DNA of 64,000 nt from Clitoria ternatea. Lineage: Eukaryota; Streptophyta; Magnoliopsida; Fabales; Fabaceae. Numbering within the stretch: the first letter of the stretch is position 1; each line of letters opens with the position of its first letter. Both the position numbers and the translations under genes were made by a program. Shown piece after piece: positions 42,324-54,708 of the stretch. Where the stretch lies: NCBI GenBank assembly GCA_037962975.1, contig CM075674.1, forward strand, positions 41,864,501 to 41,928,500, in the 5' to 3' direction. The notes beneath the pieces are model-generated. The model saw nothing but the letters and a program-made list of their open reading frames with translations, had not been told where the DNA came from and made no database searches.

Positions 42324-44794
42324 ATCAAGCTTTTCTGATATGGTGATAATAGGAGAAAGAATTGAAAGCAGTTTGAGGATAGGAAAAGTTATCTAAAGTT
42401 CACCGTCAATAAGAAGACCTATGACAAGAGCAGGAAGAAGAAAGGGTGAAGAAGCAAATGCTGTAATAGGAAATCAAGGTCAACATAATCAAAAAATGGT
42501 CCATCCTTACCCTTTCCAGCCTCATTATCCACCATGCAGACCTTACCCTTATATAGTTGCTGCTTTTGGATATCCATTTCCCCATCCTCAATCATACAGA
42601 CCCCCACCTGTCTATAATTTCAGGAATACACCACCACCTCCTACCCAACAATGGATGTAAAATCACAACCCAAATCCTTCACCAAAAAAGCCAAACAATG
42701 ACCATCCTTCTGTCCAATTCGATCCAATTCCTATGACGTATACTGAACTTTGGCCTCAATTCCTCAAAAGTTCTCTTGTTGTATGATGTCCCCTAAAACC
42801 CATAGGGCCACCATATCCTAAGGGGTATGATCCCAATATAAAATGTGATTATCATGCTGGGGCACAGGGGCATTCTATAGAAAATTACATTGCCTTAAAG
42901 TTTAAGGTACGTGATTTAATAAATGCCAAGTGGTTGGATTTTGAAGAAGGCTCCCCAAATGTGTCTAGCAATCCTTTGCCTAATCATGGAAATGCTGGGG
43001 TAAATACAATAACACATGATTTGGGAAGTGATCGTGTTAGGAATGTTTCAGATATCAAAACTCTTCTCCCATGGATCTATAAGGAACTTTTAAGGAAATG
43101 ATTAATATCTAAAACTCAGTTCTAATGAAGACGTTCATAATCAGATGCCCGTTGATGCAAATTTTATTGAAGTGCTTCAAAAATTACTTGAAACACATCT
43201 GGTACAAATATATCATCGCCCTTGCGATGATGTCAACATGATCCATGGACAGCATGGTACGGGTTCAGTAAGCCCAGTCACCCCTGTTCCTTTGGTGGTC
43301 TATTACACCAAGAAACCTTGGACTGAACCAGTTGTAAATCACCAGTTAGTGACAGTTTAGTTACCCGCTCCTTTTGCTTTCAAAGATACCCACGTGGTTC
43401 CGTGGAAATATAAAGCGGAGGTGATCACTCATCCCCCGACTAGTGACCCATCTTCTTCGGTTACGAATATTTCTGGGGTAAGTGGAATAACTAGGAGCGG
43501 ACAGATTTTTGCTCCAGAAGAATTAAGGAAAGAACCTGAATTAACAACAGGGAGGAACAACCTAGGGAAGAATAAAGAACAAGACCCTTCCTAAGAGGTA
43601 ACAGATGAAGAAGTTTATGAATTTTTAAAGTTCATCAAGCAAAGCAACTACCAGATAGTTGACCAACTAAATCATACTTCTGCTAAGATATCTCTTCTAT
43701 CCCTATTGCTTGATTCAGAGCCATATCGTGAAATGTTAATGAAAGTCTTAAGCAAGGCTCATGTGACTCAAGATATTTCTCCCGAGAAATTTAGGGGAAT
43801 AGTCAATCACAGTGCAGCTAATGATTATTTAACTTTCATGGATGAAGAAATACCTCCTGAGGGAAGAGGTCACAATAAAGCTCTGTACATCTCTGTTAAA
43901 TATGGAGATTACATCTTGGCAAAAGTGCTCGTCGATAATGGCTCTTCCCTAAACATAATGCCCAAGTCAACCTTCACACAGCTTCCTTTTGACGGAACAC
44001 ATATGAAATCTAGTACCATGGTGGTGAGGGCTTTTGATGGTACAAGAAGGGAGGTCATAGGCAACATCAAAATTCCTATTCAGGTTGGACCATGCACGTT
44101 TAATGTCCTATTTCAAGTAATGGACATCATTCCTGCATACAATTATCTATTGGGTAGACCTTGGATTCACACTGCTGGGGTTGTTCCATCTACTCTTCAC
44201 CAAAAACTAAAATTCATTACAAATAATAAGTTAGTTATATTATTTGGTGAAGAAGATTTCCTAATCAGTAAGCCTATGTCTACTCCCTATATAAAGGCTG
44301 CTGAAGAAAGTTTGGAAACCTCTTTCCAATCTTTAGAAATTGCCCATACTACCTATGTAGGTGAGAAGATGACAACAGCTCAGCTACCTAAGGCATCCTT
44401 AATGATGGCAAAAATGATGATGAAGGTCGGGTATGAGCCAAGAAAGGGACTTGGAAAGAATTTGGGTGGAAGAATAGAGCCTGTGTACCTTAAAGAAAAC
44501 AAGGATGGATTTGGGTTTGGATACTACCCATCTCCAGCATACAAAAGGAAGGTCGCTAAAGAAAAGAAGGAAAAACGGATGGCTCATTTGGAAAATCGAG
44601 AACCTCGAACTGCAGGATCCCCCATTTGTGACCTCTACAAGAGTTTTAAAAGTGCAGGCTTGACATCTCCTAATCAAGTTGCAGTAGTCAGCAATGATTT
44701 TCCTGGAAAAAAAAGTCATGTTTACCCTTGTTCCTCAAACACCATTCTGTGTAATTGGGAGGCCATTGAGTTTCCCGAGATCAGTTACATGTAA
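42324..44794 (+). pseudogene. Ogre 2 gag end, protease and G-patch (decayed)
   Basis: Continues gag (SFSDMVIIGERIESSLRIG), then the zinc-knuckle region CDYHAGAQGHSIENY (last Cys to Tyr), protease with VDNGSSLNIMPKS near 43935, and the G-patch GYEPRKGLGKNLGG near 44430. Stops occur near 42398, 42660, 42785 and 43360. The last ORF (43706-44794) is open to its natural stop, which again overlaps a GTAATT splice donor. Confidence 0.87.
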
Positions 44795-44979
44795 TTTATT
44801 ACTCTGTGATCTTTGATCCTTTAACTATGTTCGAAGCCTTATGGCATTTCTTTTCAATAAAAAGTTTCTTTATCAATTATAATGATCCAAGTAAATGTAC
44901 ACGAAGGATTCTTGTCTATTTTCTTACAAATAACCTAATAACCATTTTCTTATTCCCTTTTACATTAAATAAATTGCAG
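44791..44979 (+). other. Ogre 2 intron between gag-pro and pol (189 nt)
   Basis: Donor TACAT^GTAATT at 44791, acceptor AATTGCAG^ATGTG ending at 44979. As in Ogre 1, the stop TAA lies within the donor, and splicing joins phase-2 ends to give an open frame into pol. Confidence 0.78.
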
Positions 44980-47900
44980 ATGTGAAAGTAACCCCCTAAC
45001 AAATGAAAAAATTACATTTTTACATCATGATTTTGAATATTCAAATAGAGAGGATGAAGAAGATAATGAACCATCACATGAATTATTAAGATTGCTAGAT
45101 AAAGAAGATAAAGAAATTTCTCCCTATCTAGAAATCGTTGAAGTCATAAATTTGGGGAATGAAGAAAATAAAAAAGAACTCAAGATCAGTACTTCTCTAA
45201 GCATCAAGCAAAGGAAGATTCTGACAGAGATGTTAATTGAGTTTAATGATGTGTTTGCTTGGTCATACCAAGATATGCCGGGATTGGATGCTAGTATTGT
45301 TAAGCATAAGTTACCATTAAAAGCAGAATGTCCTCCTGTAAAACAGAAGCTGAGAAGGATGAAACCTAAGATGTTTTTAAAAATCACAGAAGAGGTCACA
45401 AAACAGTTTGATGCAGGTTTCCTAGCTGTTGTAAAATATCCTTAATGGATAGCTAACATTATCCCAGTTCCAAAGAAAGATGAGAAAGTACGAATGTGTG
45501 TAGACTATCGAGATCTGAATAGGGCTAGCCCCAAAGATGATTTCCTACTACCACATATTGACATTTTGGTTGGCAACACAGCTCAACACTCCATCTTCTC
45601 ATTCATGGATGGATTTTCTGGATATAATCAGATTAAGATGGCACTCAAGGACATGAAGAAAACAACATTTATCACTTTATGGGGAACCTTTTGTTATAAA
45701 ATGATGTCCTTTGATCTGAAGAATGCTGGGGAAACATATCAAAGAGCTATGGTAACCTTGTTTCATGATATGATGCATAAAAAGATAGAGGTTTATGTGG
45801 ATGACATAATTGCTAAATCGAAAACAGTGGAAGGCCACATCAATGACTTGAGAAAGCTTTTTGAACGTCTTAGAAAGTTTAAACTCAGATTGAATCCGGC
45901 CAAATGCACTTTTGGTGCTAAATCTGGAAAGTTACTCGTGTTTATAGTCAATGAAAGAGGGATTGAAGTAGACCCTGATAAAGTAAAGGCAATCATGGAA
46001 ATGCCTGCTCCTAGCACTGAAAAAGAAGTAAGAGGGTTCCTTGGAAGGTTGAATTACATAGCTCGTTTCATTTCTCAACGAACAGCTGTATGTAATCCAA
46101 TCTTTAAGTTGCTTCGTAAAAATCAACCATCACAATGGAATGATAACTGCCAGGAGGCCTTTGACAAAATAAAGTAATACTTGCAACCCCCACCGATCTT
46201 GGTTCCTCTAACCCCGGGTAGACCACTCCTGTTGTATTTGACAGTGATAGATAAATCTATGGGTTCTGTACTGGGGCAACATAATGAGTTTCGGAGAAAA
46301 GAGCATGTTATTTACTATTTGAGCAAAAAGTTCACTGAGTGTGAAGCATGATATTCCACTGTGGAACAAACTTGTTGTGCATTAGCATGGGCTGCTCGTC
46401 GCCTAAGGCAATACATGTTATCTTATACTACTTAGTTGATATCTAAGGTGGACCCAATTAAGTTCATCTTTGAAAAACTGGCTCTGACAGGAAGAATAGC
46501 TTATTGGCAGGTTTTTTTGACTGAGTATGATATCATTCATGTCACCCAGAAGGCTGTAAGAGGGAGTGCTTTGGCTGATCACTTGGCATACCATCCCTTG
46601 AATGATTACCAACCTATGTCTTTTGAATTCCCTGATGAGGACATCATGATGTTGTCAGAAGAGAAAAAGTTTTCAAAGGAGACCTGGATTTTGATGTTTG
46701 ACGAGGCGTCGAATGTACTGGGGCATGGGATTAGAGCCATTCTAATCTCACCAGATGATAAATTTTTCCCATTCACTACTAGACTATGCTTTGATTGCAC
46801 CAACAATATTGCATAATATGAAGCTTGTGTTTTAGGAATTCAAGCAGCACTTGAAGCAAGGGTGAAATCTCTACAAGTATATGGAGATTCTACTTTAGTG
46901 ATTCACCAGTTGAAAGAAGAATGGGATACTAGGGATAGTAAATTGGTTCCTTATCAAGCTCACATCATGGAACTAATCAAAGGGTTTGATGAAGTCTCTT
47001 TCCATCATATTCCTCGGGATGATAACCAGTTGGCTGATGCTTTGGCCACGTTGGCTTCCATGTTCAACATGAGTAGAGAATATGATATGCCCCTTATTGA
47101 GGTAGAAAGACGTTCCAGGCCTGCTTATTGTCATGTGGTTGAAGATGAACCAGATAGAAAACCTTGGTTTTATGATATCAAGAGATACATTGAAAATCAA
47201 GAGTATCCTCTAAATTCTTCTGAAAATGATAAGAGAACTCTAAGATGTTGGCTATGGGGTTCTTTCTGAATGGGAATGTACTATATAAAAGAAATCATGA
47301 TTTAGTCCTCCTCAGATGTGTTGATGCCACAGAAGCTAATGAAATTATAAGGAGTGTTCATGAAGGATCTTTTGGAACTCATGAAAATAGGCACTCAATG
47401 GCAAGGAAAATATTGAGGGCTGGGTATTACTAGATGACTATGGAAACAGACTATTCTAATTATGTTAGGAAAAGCCATAAATGTCAAGCATATGTAGATA
47501 ATATCCATGCACCCCTATCATTCCTCAATGTCCTAGCAGCTCCCTGGCCCTTTGCAATGTGGGGCATCGATGTTATTGGTCCCATTGAACCAAAAGCATC
47601 AAATGGGCATCGGTTTATTTTGGTCGCCATTGACTACTTCACAAAGTGGGTGAAAGCAGCTTCTTATACCAATGTAACAAAAAATGTGGTAGTCAAGTTT
47701 GTCAAGAAAGAATTGATATGTAGATATGGTTTGCCAAGTCAAATCATAACTGATAATGGTACAAACTTGAACAATAAAATGGTGAAGGAGCTCTGTGAAG
47801 ATTTCAAAATCAAGCACCTTAATTCATCTCCATACAGGCCAAAGATGAACGGAGCAGTTGAAGCTGCAAACAAGAATATAAAGAAAATCATTCAGAAGAT

Positions 47901-48041
47901 GGTTGAAACCTACAAGGACTGAAGTGAATTACTTCCTTTTGCTTTACATGGATACCGCACTTCTGTTTGAACTTCAACAGGGGCAACACCATTTTCTTTG
48001 GTGTATGGGATGGAGGCGGTACCACCAATTGAAGTGGAAAT
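44980..48041 (+). pseudogene. Ogre 2 RT, two RNase H domains and integrase (decayed)
   Basis: In order: acidic linker; RT (45450-46020) with MCVDYRDLNRASPKDDF, FMDGFSGYNQIKM and YVDD; first RNase H (46200-46440); second, archaeal-type RNase H (46680-47040) with NNIA.YEACVLGIQAA and GDSTLVIHQLKEEW; integrase with a CxxC region near 47480, IDVIGP, ITDNGTN and YRPKMNGAVEAANK. Stops include TAA at 45442-45444 (Gln in Ogre 1), TAA at 46175, TAG at 46433, TAA at 46814 and TAG near 47431, plus a frameshift near 47255. Element C interrupts integrase at codon EVEI; the frame continues at 63756. Confidence 0.9.
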
Positions 48042-48893
48042 TGTAACATCCTAAGTTCGAAAATTTTAGAAAAGAACTTATTAGGCTCGGTAATTTGTTC
48101 CTCTCCTGCGCATCGTTGGTATTTCAGATCCAATATTCCTAAACGATGCTTGATTGGAATGATTCTAGTCTCGTTTACTTCGTTTTGAAGAGATCTTCAA
48201 TCTCTATTTCTAGTCTCGATTTCAAATTCCCACTCTGTTATGCTCAAATTCAAGGATTAAGTAAATCCATCCTAGAACCATGATTATTCGCGTTTTTACT
48301 CTGCACATGGTTCATTCTAAAATTCATAACTCTCTCATATGACCTCCGTTTCTTGAAAACTTGGTGTCAAAATCACCGTAACAAAACTATCTACATTTTT
48401 CTTAAGGACTTTGAAAGCCAAATCCTCACAGATTGGTACAGTTTTTAGAATCTTTGCCAGTCCATGAGCTTCATGTCACTATGCTGACAGGTCCCAGAAA
48501 AATTGCTATATCACCCTCTTATGGAACTCAAATCACTTCGTTATTTTTGGTATAGATCCGTGTAAAAAATATCTACAATTATTATGAAGGGCAAGAAACC
48601 CAATTCTCAAAGGAGAATTCTTGGTGAATTTATATCTGAACACCTACCTGATTTGGGAGCGATTAGAGCATCCTATTGTATTTCGATCATAACTCGGGCT
48701 ACCGATATTGGATCATTGCAAATGATATATTTATTTAAAGAGAAAAAGGATACCTATAACTTTGGTGTTGGGAGTTTCCTCTGATTCGGACTCCACGAAT
48801 TATCACAGAATTGTTTTTAACGTGATCATTTTCCAGTTCATGAAAATCCTGCACGCCCAAAATCCCCGAGTAATAATTTAATTTTTCGGTCAC
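48042..48893 (+). repeat. Element C 5' LTR, truncated
   Basis: Matches 59525-60374 and stops at GGTCAC. The remaining ~3.4 kb of LTR present at 60375-63750 is missing. The ~181-bp periodic module covers 48309-48790. Confidence 0.88.
48309..48790 (+). repeat. ~181-bp periodic module in element C 5' LTR
   Basis: Three degenerate copies. CATAACTC/CTATATCAC-type words lie at 48325, 48506 and 48688, and ATCTAC/ACCTAT words at 48389, 48571 and 48752, both about 181 bp apart. Homologous to 10592-10110 in the Ogre 1 LTR. Confidence 0.75.
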
Positions 48894-49321
48894 GACAAGT
48901 GCTTTAGGTGTGGTGGTGACCATTTTATGTGTGACTGTGACCGTAACAAGATTGTTTGCTTTCAATGCAATGAGAAGGGACATATTCGCCCTAACTATCC
49001 TCAGAACCAGTAAGCAAGAAATGCTAATGTGAACCGTGGAGGCTTTAGAGGCCGAGGTCGAGAGAACGGTAACCGTGGAGGCCGCGGTAATGGTGGTTGT
49101 GGTAACTTAATGATTGGAAGAAATGACCAACATGGGGATGCTAACCCGCAAGCTACTGGCAGAGTGTTTACCATTCATGCGGAAGAGGCCGAACAAGCTG
49201 GTGACATGGTACAAAGTAAGTGAACTATCTATGGTTCTTAGCTATCTGTGATCTTTGATTTGGGTGCCACATATTCTTTTATCTCTGAAAGGTGTGTCAG
49301 TCGCCTAAAACTACCAGTTGC
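48894..49321 (+). pseudogene. Element C gag end and protease start (remnant)
   Basis: Two damaged zinc knuckles (CFRCGGDHFMCDC, one residue short, and CFQCNEKGHIRPNY with Tyr for the last Cys), a Gly/Arg-rich stretch (GGFRGRGRENGNRGGRG), and a protease start VIFDLGATYSFIS. Stops are near 49010 and 49220. Element D splits the protease after KLPVAV. Confidence 0.8.
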
Positions 49322-49489
49322 TGTGACACCCTGATTTTAGGGGGAAAATTTTCACGAATTAATTAAAGCATAACCTGGATCCATAATAAAATCACTCCCA
49401 TATATGAAGATATGAGAGCTGGTCCCATGGCCAAGGAGAAAAGGAAAGGAAAACAAATGCAAATGAAATCTTTTGCAGCGGAAAGTAAC

Positions 49490-49665
49490 AACGCCTGAGC
49501 GAAACCAATGAACAGCGTGCATTCGCTCAAGCGAGATCCAAATCCGCTTGACCGAGACAGCACAATTCGCTCAGGCGAATTCCCCTTCGCTTGAGCGAAA
49601 CCAATATCAAAGCCTTCCCAAACAACATACTCGCTGGAGCGAGGAATCACTCGCTGAAGCGAGAA
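49490..49665. repeat. Spaced CGCT/AGCG inverted repeats in element D LTR
   Basis: Sites such as TTCGCTCAAGCGA, CGCTTGAGCG and CTCGCTGGAGCGAG are centred near 49496, 49528, 49549, 49572, 49592, 49636 and 49656. Gaps are 32, 21, 23, 20, 44 and 20 bp. The right LTR repeats the block at about 54877-55052. Confidence 0.85.
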
Positions 49666-51993
49666 GCCACTCGGCATTCAATCACTCAGAAAACCGAGAC
49701 ATTCACTCACTCGGTAAACGACCAGGTCTAGTCAGAATTCATGCCTAAGTCCTCTTGGAATTTAATATCTTAGCCCACTCAGCATAATGGGGTTCCACCA
49801 CTCGGGAACTACCCCAACAGTTACCTCACTCGGTAACCCATAACTTAGTCTCTTAATTTTATTCACAGTGCCAACATAAAAATCCACTCGGGAATTAAGG
49901 GTATTCCCACTCGGATTCCATAAGCCCTCACTCGGAATATCTCCAATCAAAGGCCACTCGGTATAATTCCACCTCGAGTCACTCGGTAAACATCAACCAT
50001 TTAGCACTCGGTATATTGAACTCCATCACTCGGGGAATACATAGGCTTCCTCTCGGCCATAAATCACTCAGTTTAAGCATTCTTAACCAACTCATCATCA
50101 GAGTGGTATTCCACTCGGTAACTAATATCATTGCCGACCAATACTCGTTCGGCCACACGCTCGGCATTCATGCCTATTCTCACTCGGATAATACCTTAAC
50201 CATTCATTGCTCAGAAATAGTCTACACAATCAATTCCTCTCCGGATAATCCAAACTTCTCAACACTCAGAGGAATTTCCCAAGTATTTCACTCGGACATA
50301 TGAGATACTTAACCACACAGGGAAACCAATAAGTCAAGTCCCACTCGGACTCATCCCATACTTAAACACTCGGAATACACATTACCCTATTCACTCAGAA
50401 TGGGTTCCCATATTCACTCGGGATACATTCATAATTCATACACTTAGAATATAACCAATCTGAGTCATTACAACATCACTCCTCTTGAAAGAGGATCATT
50501 CGGATTTCCACTCGGATTACTCAAATCATTCCTCACTCGGGGTTCACCATATATTCTTCACTCGGAATCCACAAGAGCCATTAACACACAGAAAGAGGCT
50601 CACACATGGGTTACACTCGGATAAGGAGTCCCATTCATAAGACTCACTCGGAAAAGCATCTAAGCCACTCATATTTCACTCCGGATTCATTAACTTAGAA
50701 ATATTCATACATCATCATTTCCTAGTCTGTAGGAAGCATCAAATCAACATAAATCATTTATACTTATATATTCTCTAATTCCAAGTCCGACTACCACTAC
50801 AGCAATACACTTCACCGATTCACAACCTTGTTATCAACATAACACATATATACACACATACGCATACACTCGGATATTTGCAACTTATCATTATTCATTC
50901 ACCAAAACTCACAATCCGATACAGGTTCGTGATTCCAATGTAAGTCCATATATGCAAACATACACTCGGATTCTTATCTTTATACTTTCCATTCACCAAC
51001 ACATTCAATCGGTATGCATATAATACCATCACTCAAAGTATATATATATATATATATATATATTAACATACACTCGGATCCCAATACATATATTTCATAT
51101 TCATGATTATGTTCATCCACTCGGATTCTATACATATATATTGGTATTAGTTATACAACATTAATATTATGAGCCGGCCAAGGCTTTAGTACATCAAATG
51201 TACTCGGAATATAACATTATATACACAACCATTATCATAAACACCCAACACTCGGGTTTAAGACCACCACATCATCCAAACCGACCTGCATACACTGAAA
51301 AATGGTGTAGGGGTGAGCATTACATATTAAATGACAGATATTGGCTCGGATTAATCATAGAATCCATAACATGCCATAACACACAACATCAATCAGCATA
51401 TAAACACTGCCATTCAACATGAACAATCACAAGCATCTTCCGATCGGGATTTCACCCATTTCACTCGGCTATAAAGTTCAATTCACTCAGTACAAGTATA
51501 CTGACTCACTCGAATTTCTCTCAACCCCGAGACTATGTCAACATTATTCATACTCCGAGCCATGCTCAAGGAGTCTGTCCGAGTCCAGCTCCAGGACTTA
51601 GCCATATTCACCATTTGTTGTCATCTGATTGCCGATCGGTATAGGAGTCCAACGCATTCCAGTGGCGAATCGGATGCATACGATTTCATTCACTCGGTGT
51701 TCATCGCCAATGCACTCGGCATTTCATCAAGCGTCTCATTTCACGCTTAGTGCCCCAGGCACTGCCCGAGTCCAACCCGGGTCTTTCATCATATTCAACA
51801 TTAGGACCCCGTCCTCTTCACTCGGGATTACACCCTTGTGGCACCCCGCAAGGTGATCATATTTAATAACTCAATAACACATATGCATATAACTTCAACT
51901 CATATTCATTCGATTGCCCACTCGGAATCTGCGTTCAACATCATGTGCACTCGGCAATTCAACAACAATCAGATGACTCGGCTTATACCACAT

Positions 51994-52093
51994 CCACTCG
52001 GCAATCCTATGCCATCCACTCGGCAATCACTATGCCATCCACTCGGCAATCACTATGCCATTAACTCGGCAATCACTATGCCATTCACTCGGA
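51994..52093. repeat. 23-bp tandem repeat in element D LTR
   Basis: About four copies of CACTCGGCAATCACTATGCC plus three bases. The right LTR has the same array at 57365-57464. Confidence 0.85.
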
Positions 52094-53553
52094 TTATCAT
52101 CGATTCACAAGCCTCATAGGCTGTTTCATGGGATACACTCGGACTTAGCATTTCCTAAGCCTCACACACCATGGTATAGGAAATTCCACTCGGAAATCAA
52201 CTCTAATAGTCATCCCATGCCAGTATTTCTCTTGATATTAGTCATAACAGCTCCCAATCATCCATTCATTATAAACATATGCATCAATACGCATTACATT
52301 CATCTAAATGTATAATTTCACACATAAATTAGTAGAGGGCCACACCATGCACTTAATATCAATGTAACATGCATCTCAAGCATCATAACAAATTCATTAT
52401 CATAAACATCAACATATACTGCATGGACGGACATCAATCACATCAATACAAACATAAACATCATACATATCCGGGCCACTAATCACTCAGAAATCAACAA
52501 AAACAACACACATCAAATATCACGCATTATAGTGAGGGAGTGTCACCCGGAACCCGTCCAGAAATCCATGCATTTGAGATACAAAGCCCCCCTTACCTGG
52601 ATGAAGCTTCCAGGAGTCACATGACCACTCGGTCCAGCCACAGCAGCTTCTGCTCGGCTTCCAACACTGGAAAGAGTCATCAAGACTTAACTCAATCTTC
52701 ACCCAACTCAGTGAAGAACTCCAACGCTGTAACCATCACAAGAACAGCATCAAGAGTCAGTCCTCACCAACAGTGGAGGACCACCATGCCTTCATGCACC
52801 ATCTATGCCTTCCTCTTCACAACAGCAGCACAGCACGACCTCAACAATAGTGAGCCACTCTTCTCAAAGGAGGCACTCACACAAACTGCTGCAGGCTCTC
52901 CGAACTGAGCCTCATACAACCCATCACATGGAGGAAGAAAGAGAGGAAGAAGGAGAAGTACCAAAACAGCAAGGTGCAACCCAGCTTACAAACACAGCCA
53001 TAAGCTGTTTCACTCACCAACCTGTTCCTTACACAGCCACACTCTTCCACTCAGTTCTACACCAAGCATGAGTGGAAGAAAATGATGAAGGAGAAGAGGA
53101 AGATGAAGATAAAGAAGACGAAGGAGACGAAGGAGAAGAAGAGTCTCCAGAGAGTTTTTAGAGAGAAGGGAGAGCATTTCTCTCACTCCATAACATGCAC
53201 CAACGAGGAAGTGAAAAAGGTAAGAGAGAAATATGCAACCAAAGCCTTATCATCTCAGCTCCATTAGCCATCACATCCCATCCTCATTTAATGCAAGTCC
53301 ATCAGCATTTAATGCCATTCCCCCAGCAATGATTACTCCCATCCCACTAAGCCGTCAACGTAGGGACCACGTGGGAAGGAAGGGAAAGGAGAGAGAGAAC
53401 CGAGGCCATTAAACCCCCAAAGGCACATATTATTATTATTATTATACAATAAATTGCCTAATTGGTAATTAATCCTTAATAAACCATTAATCCTATCAAT
53501 CCATATTCCATAATCTGAAATTTTATAATTATTTAAAAATCTGGGATGTTACA

Positions 53554-53571
53554 CTCTCCCCACCTTTTAGG
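53554..53571 (-). other. Element D polypurine tract
   Basis: CCTAAAAGGTGGGGAGAG on the minus strand, ending at the 3' LTR in element sense. It is preceded by a GACGAAATTC word also found before the 3' LTR of element A. Confidence 0.75.
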
Positions 53572-54691
53572 AATTTCGTCCTCGAAATTCAATCAGGAAT
53601 CAGCCTCAATAACAACTCGGCATAACACTGCATGCCACACAAAACAACTTACAAACCAATGCTTTCCAAGCATTCACCGACCAGTCAGTTCTTCAATCGG
53701 AACAACTCCCATCACAAGTGGTTACTGACCACACCACAAGAAAATTCTGAGACACCACACTCTTAACACCTTCCACTCGGAAGTGTCACAACCGACTCGG
53801 AAATCACCCACTCGGGTATTCACTGCTCGGAAACATTCCAAATCGAGCAGTACACCAACATCCAGGCTTTACTTCGCCTCAGAAAAGCTCCACCCTCTTA
53901 AGGATATTTCATTCTAAACATCATAATTTCACTCAGTAATTATTTCACTCAGAATTATATTCCTCTCATTCACCCATCCATATTTTGATACACTAATATT
54001 TACTGCACACTTAACACACTCACCTCTTTGCTTGGAGCAGTCCGATAGACTCAAGCCATCCCCATAAGCAGCTACAGTCTCACTTGCCCGACCTATGAAC
54101 TGCTGCATCCAACTTATAGGATGATGCCTCATTCCTATAGGGTCACAACAGTTGCATAGAGTCAATGCAAAATGCACACTGCCACAATACCTATGGCATG
54201 TAGAGTCATACCGAAACAGCATCCTCACAATCTTTTCACTCATACCGACCAAAATTACTCGGATAATGCTGATTTATAAGCAACATATTTCTACCATTAG
54301 GCACTATCAATGATGCATCTCATGCCAACAGTTAGCAAATATTAATCATTCTCACAGTAAAATGCATATTACCAATGGATTTCTGACTCATTCAAGGCAT
54401 ATATGCAGCCCATATACCTATTCTAGTGTGAATCATATGATAATAATCATCAAATGCCAACCACACTCACCATAAAATGGCGTAATGGCAATCGGTTTCC
54501 AGTCCAAACCGAGTAAAAATTCCTTCTTTAATCTTACTCATCACAAAATCATGGTCAATCAGCCAATCAATCCCTCAATTCATCATTCATCACTAGCCAT
54601 CAATTAATTAAAGCCTAGGGAATTCATCAAATTCTCTTAGATATAACACTCGGTTTTCAATATGATTTTCAATCATAACAATAAGTTTCAA

Positions 54692-54705
54692 CCGCTCTGA
54701 TACCA
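54692..54705 (-). other. Element D primer binding site (tRNA-iMet type)
   Basis: TGGTATCAGAGCGG on the minus strand, three bases inside the LTR end. Confidence 0.88.
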
Positions 54706-54708
54706 GAA

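Larger units (their letters stand above)
49322..53553 (-). repeat. Element D LTR, left copy
   Basis: 4,232 bp, dense in CACTCGG on the plus strand (CCGAGTG in element sense). It carries the CGCT/AGCG pairs (49490-49665), a 23-bp tandem repeat (51994-52093) and an (AT)n run near 51036-51062. ORFs of 60-120 codons are duplicated in the right copy and have no recognisable domain. Confidence 0.93.
53554..54708 (-). other. Element D internal region, non-coding
   Basis: 1,155 bp between the LTRs. I find no gag, protease, RT or integrase motif in any frame. The longest ORF (53929-54252, minus, 107 codons) has no recognisable domain. Only the primer site and polypurine tract at its ends are identifiable. 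Confidence 0.8.

Noticed and set aside
52540..53267. ORFs of 61-122 codons, repeated almost exactly at 57911-58638
   Set aside because: They are the same LTR sequence in the two copies of element D. Duplication is due to the LTR pair, and no domain is recognisable.
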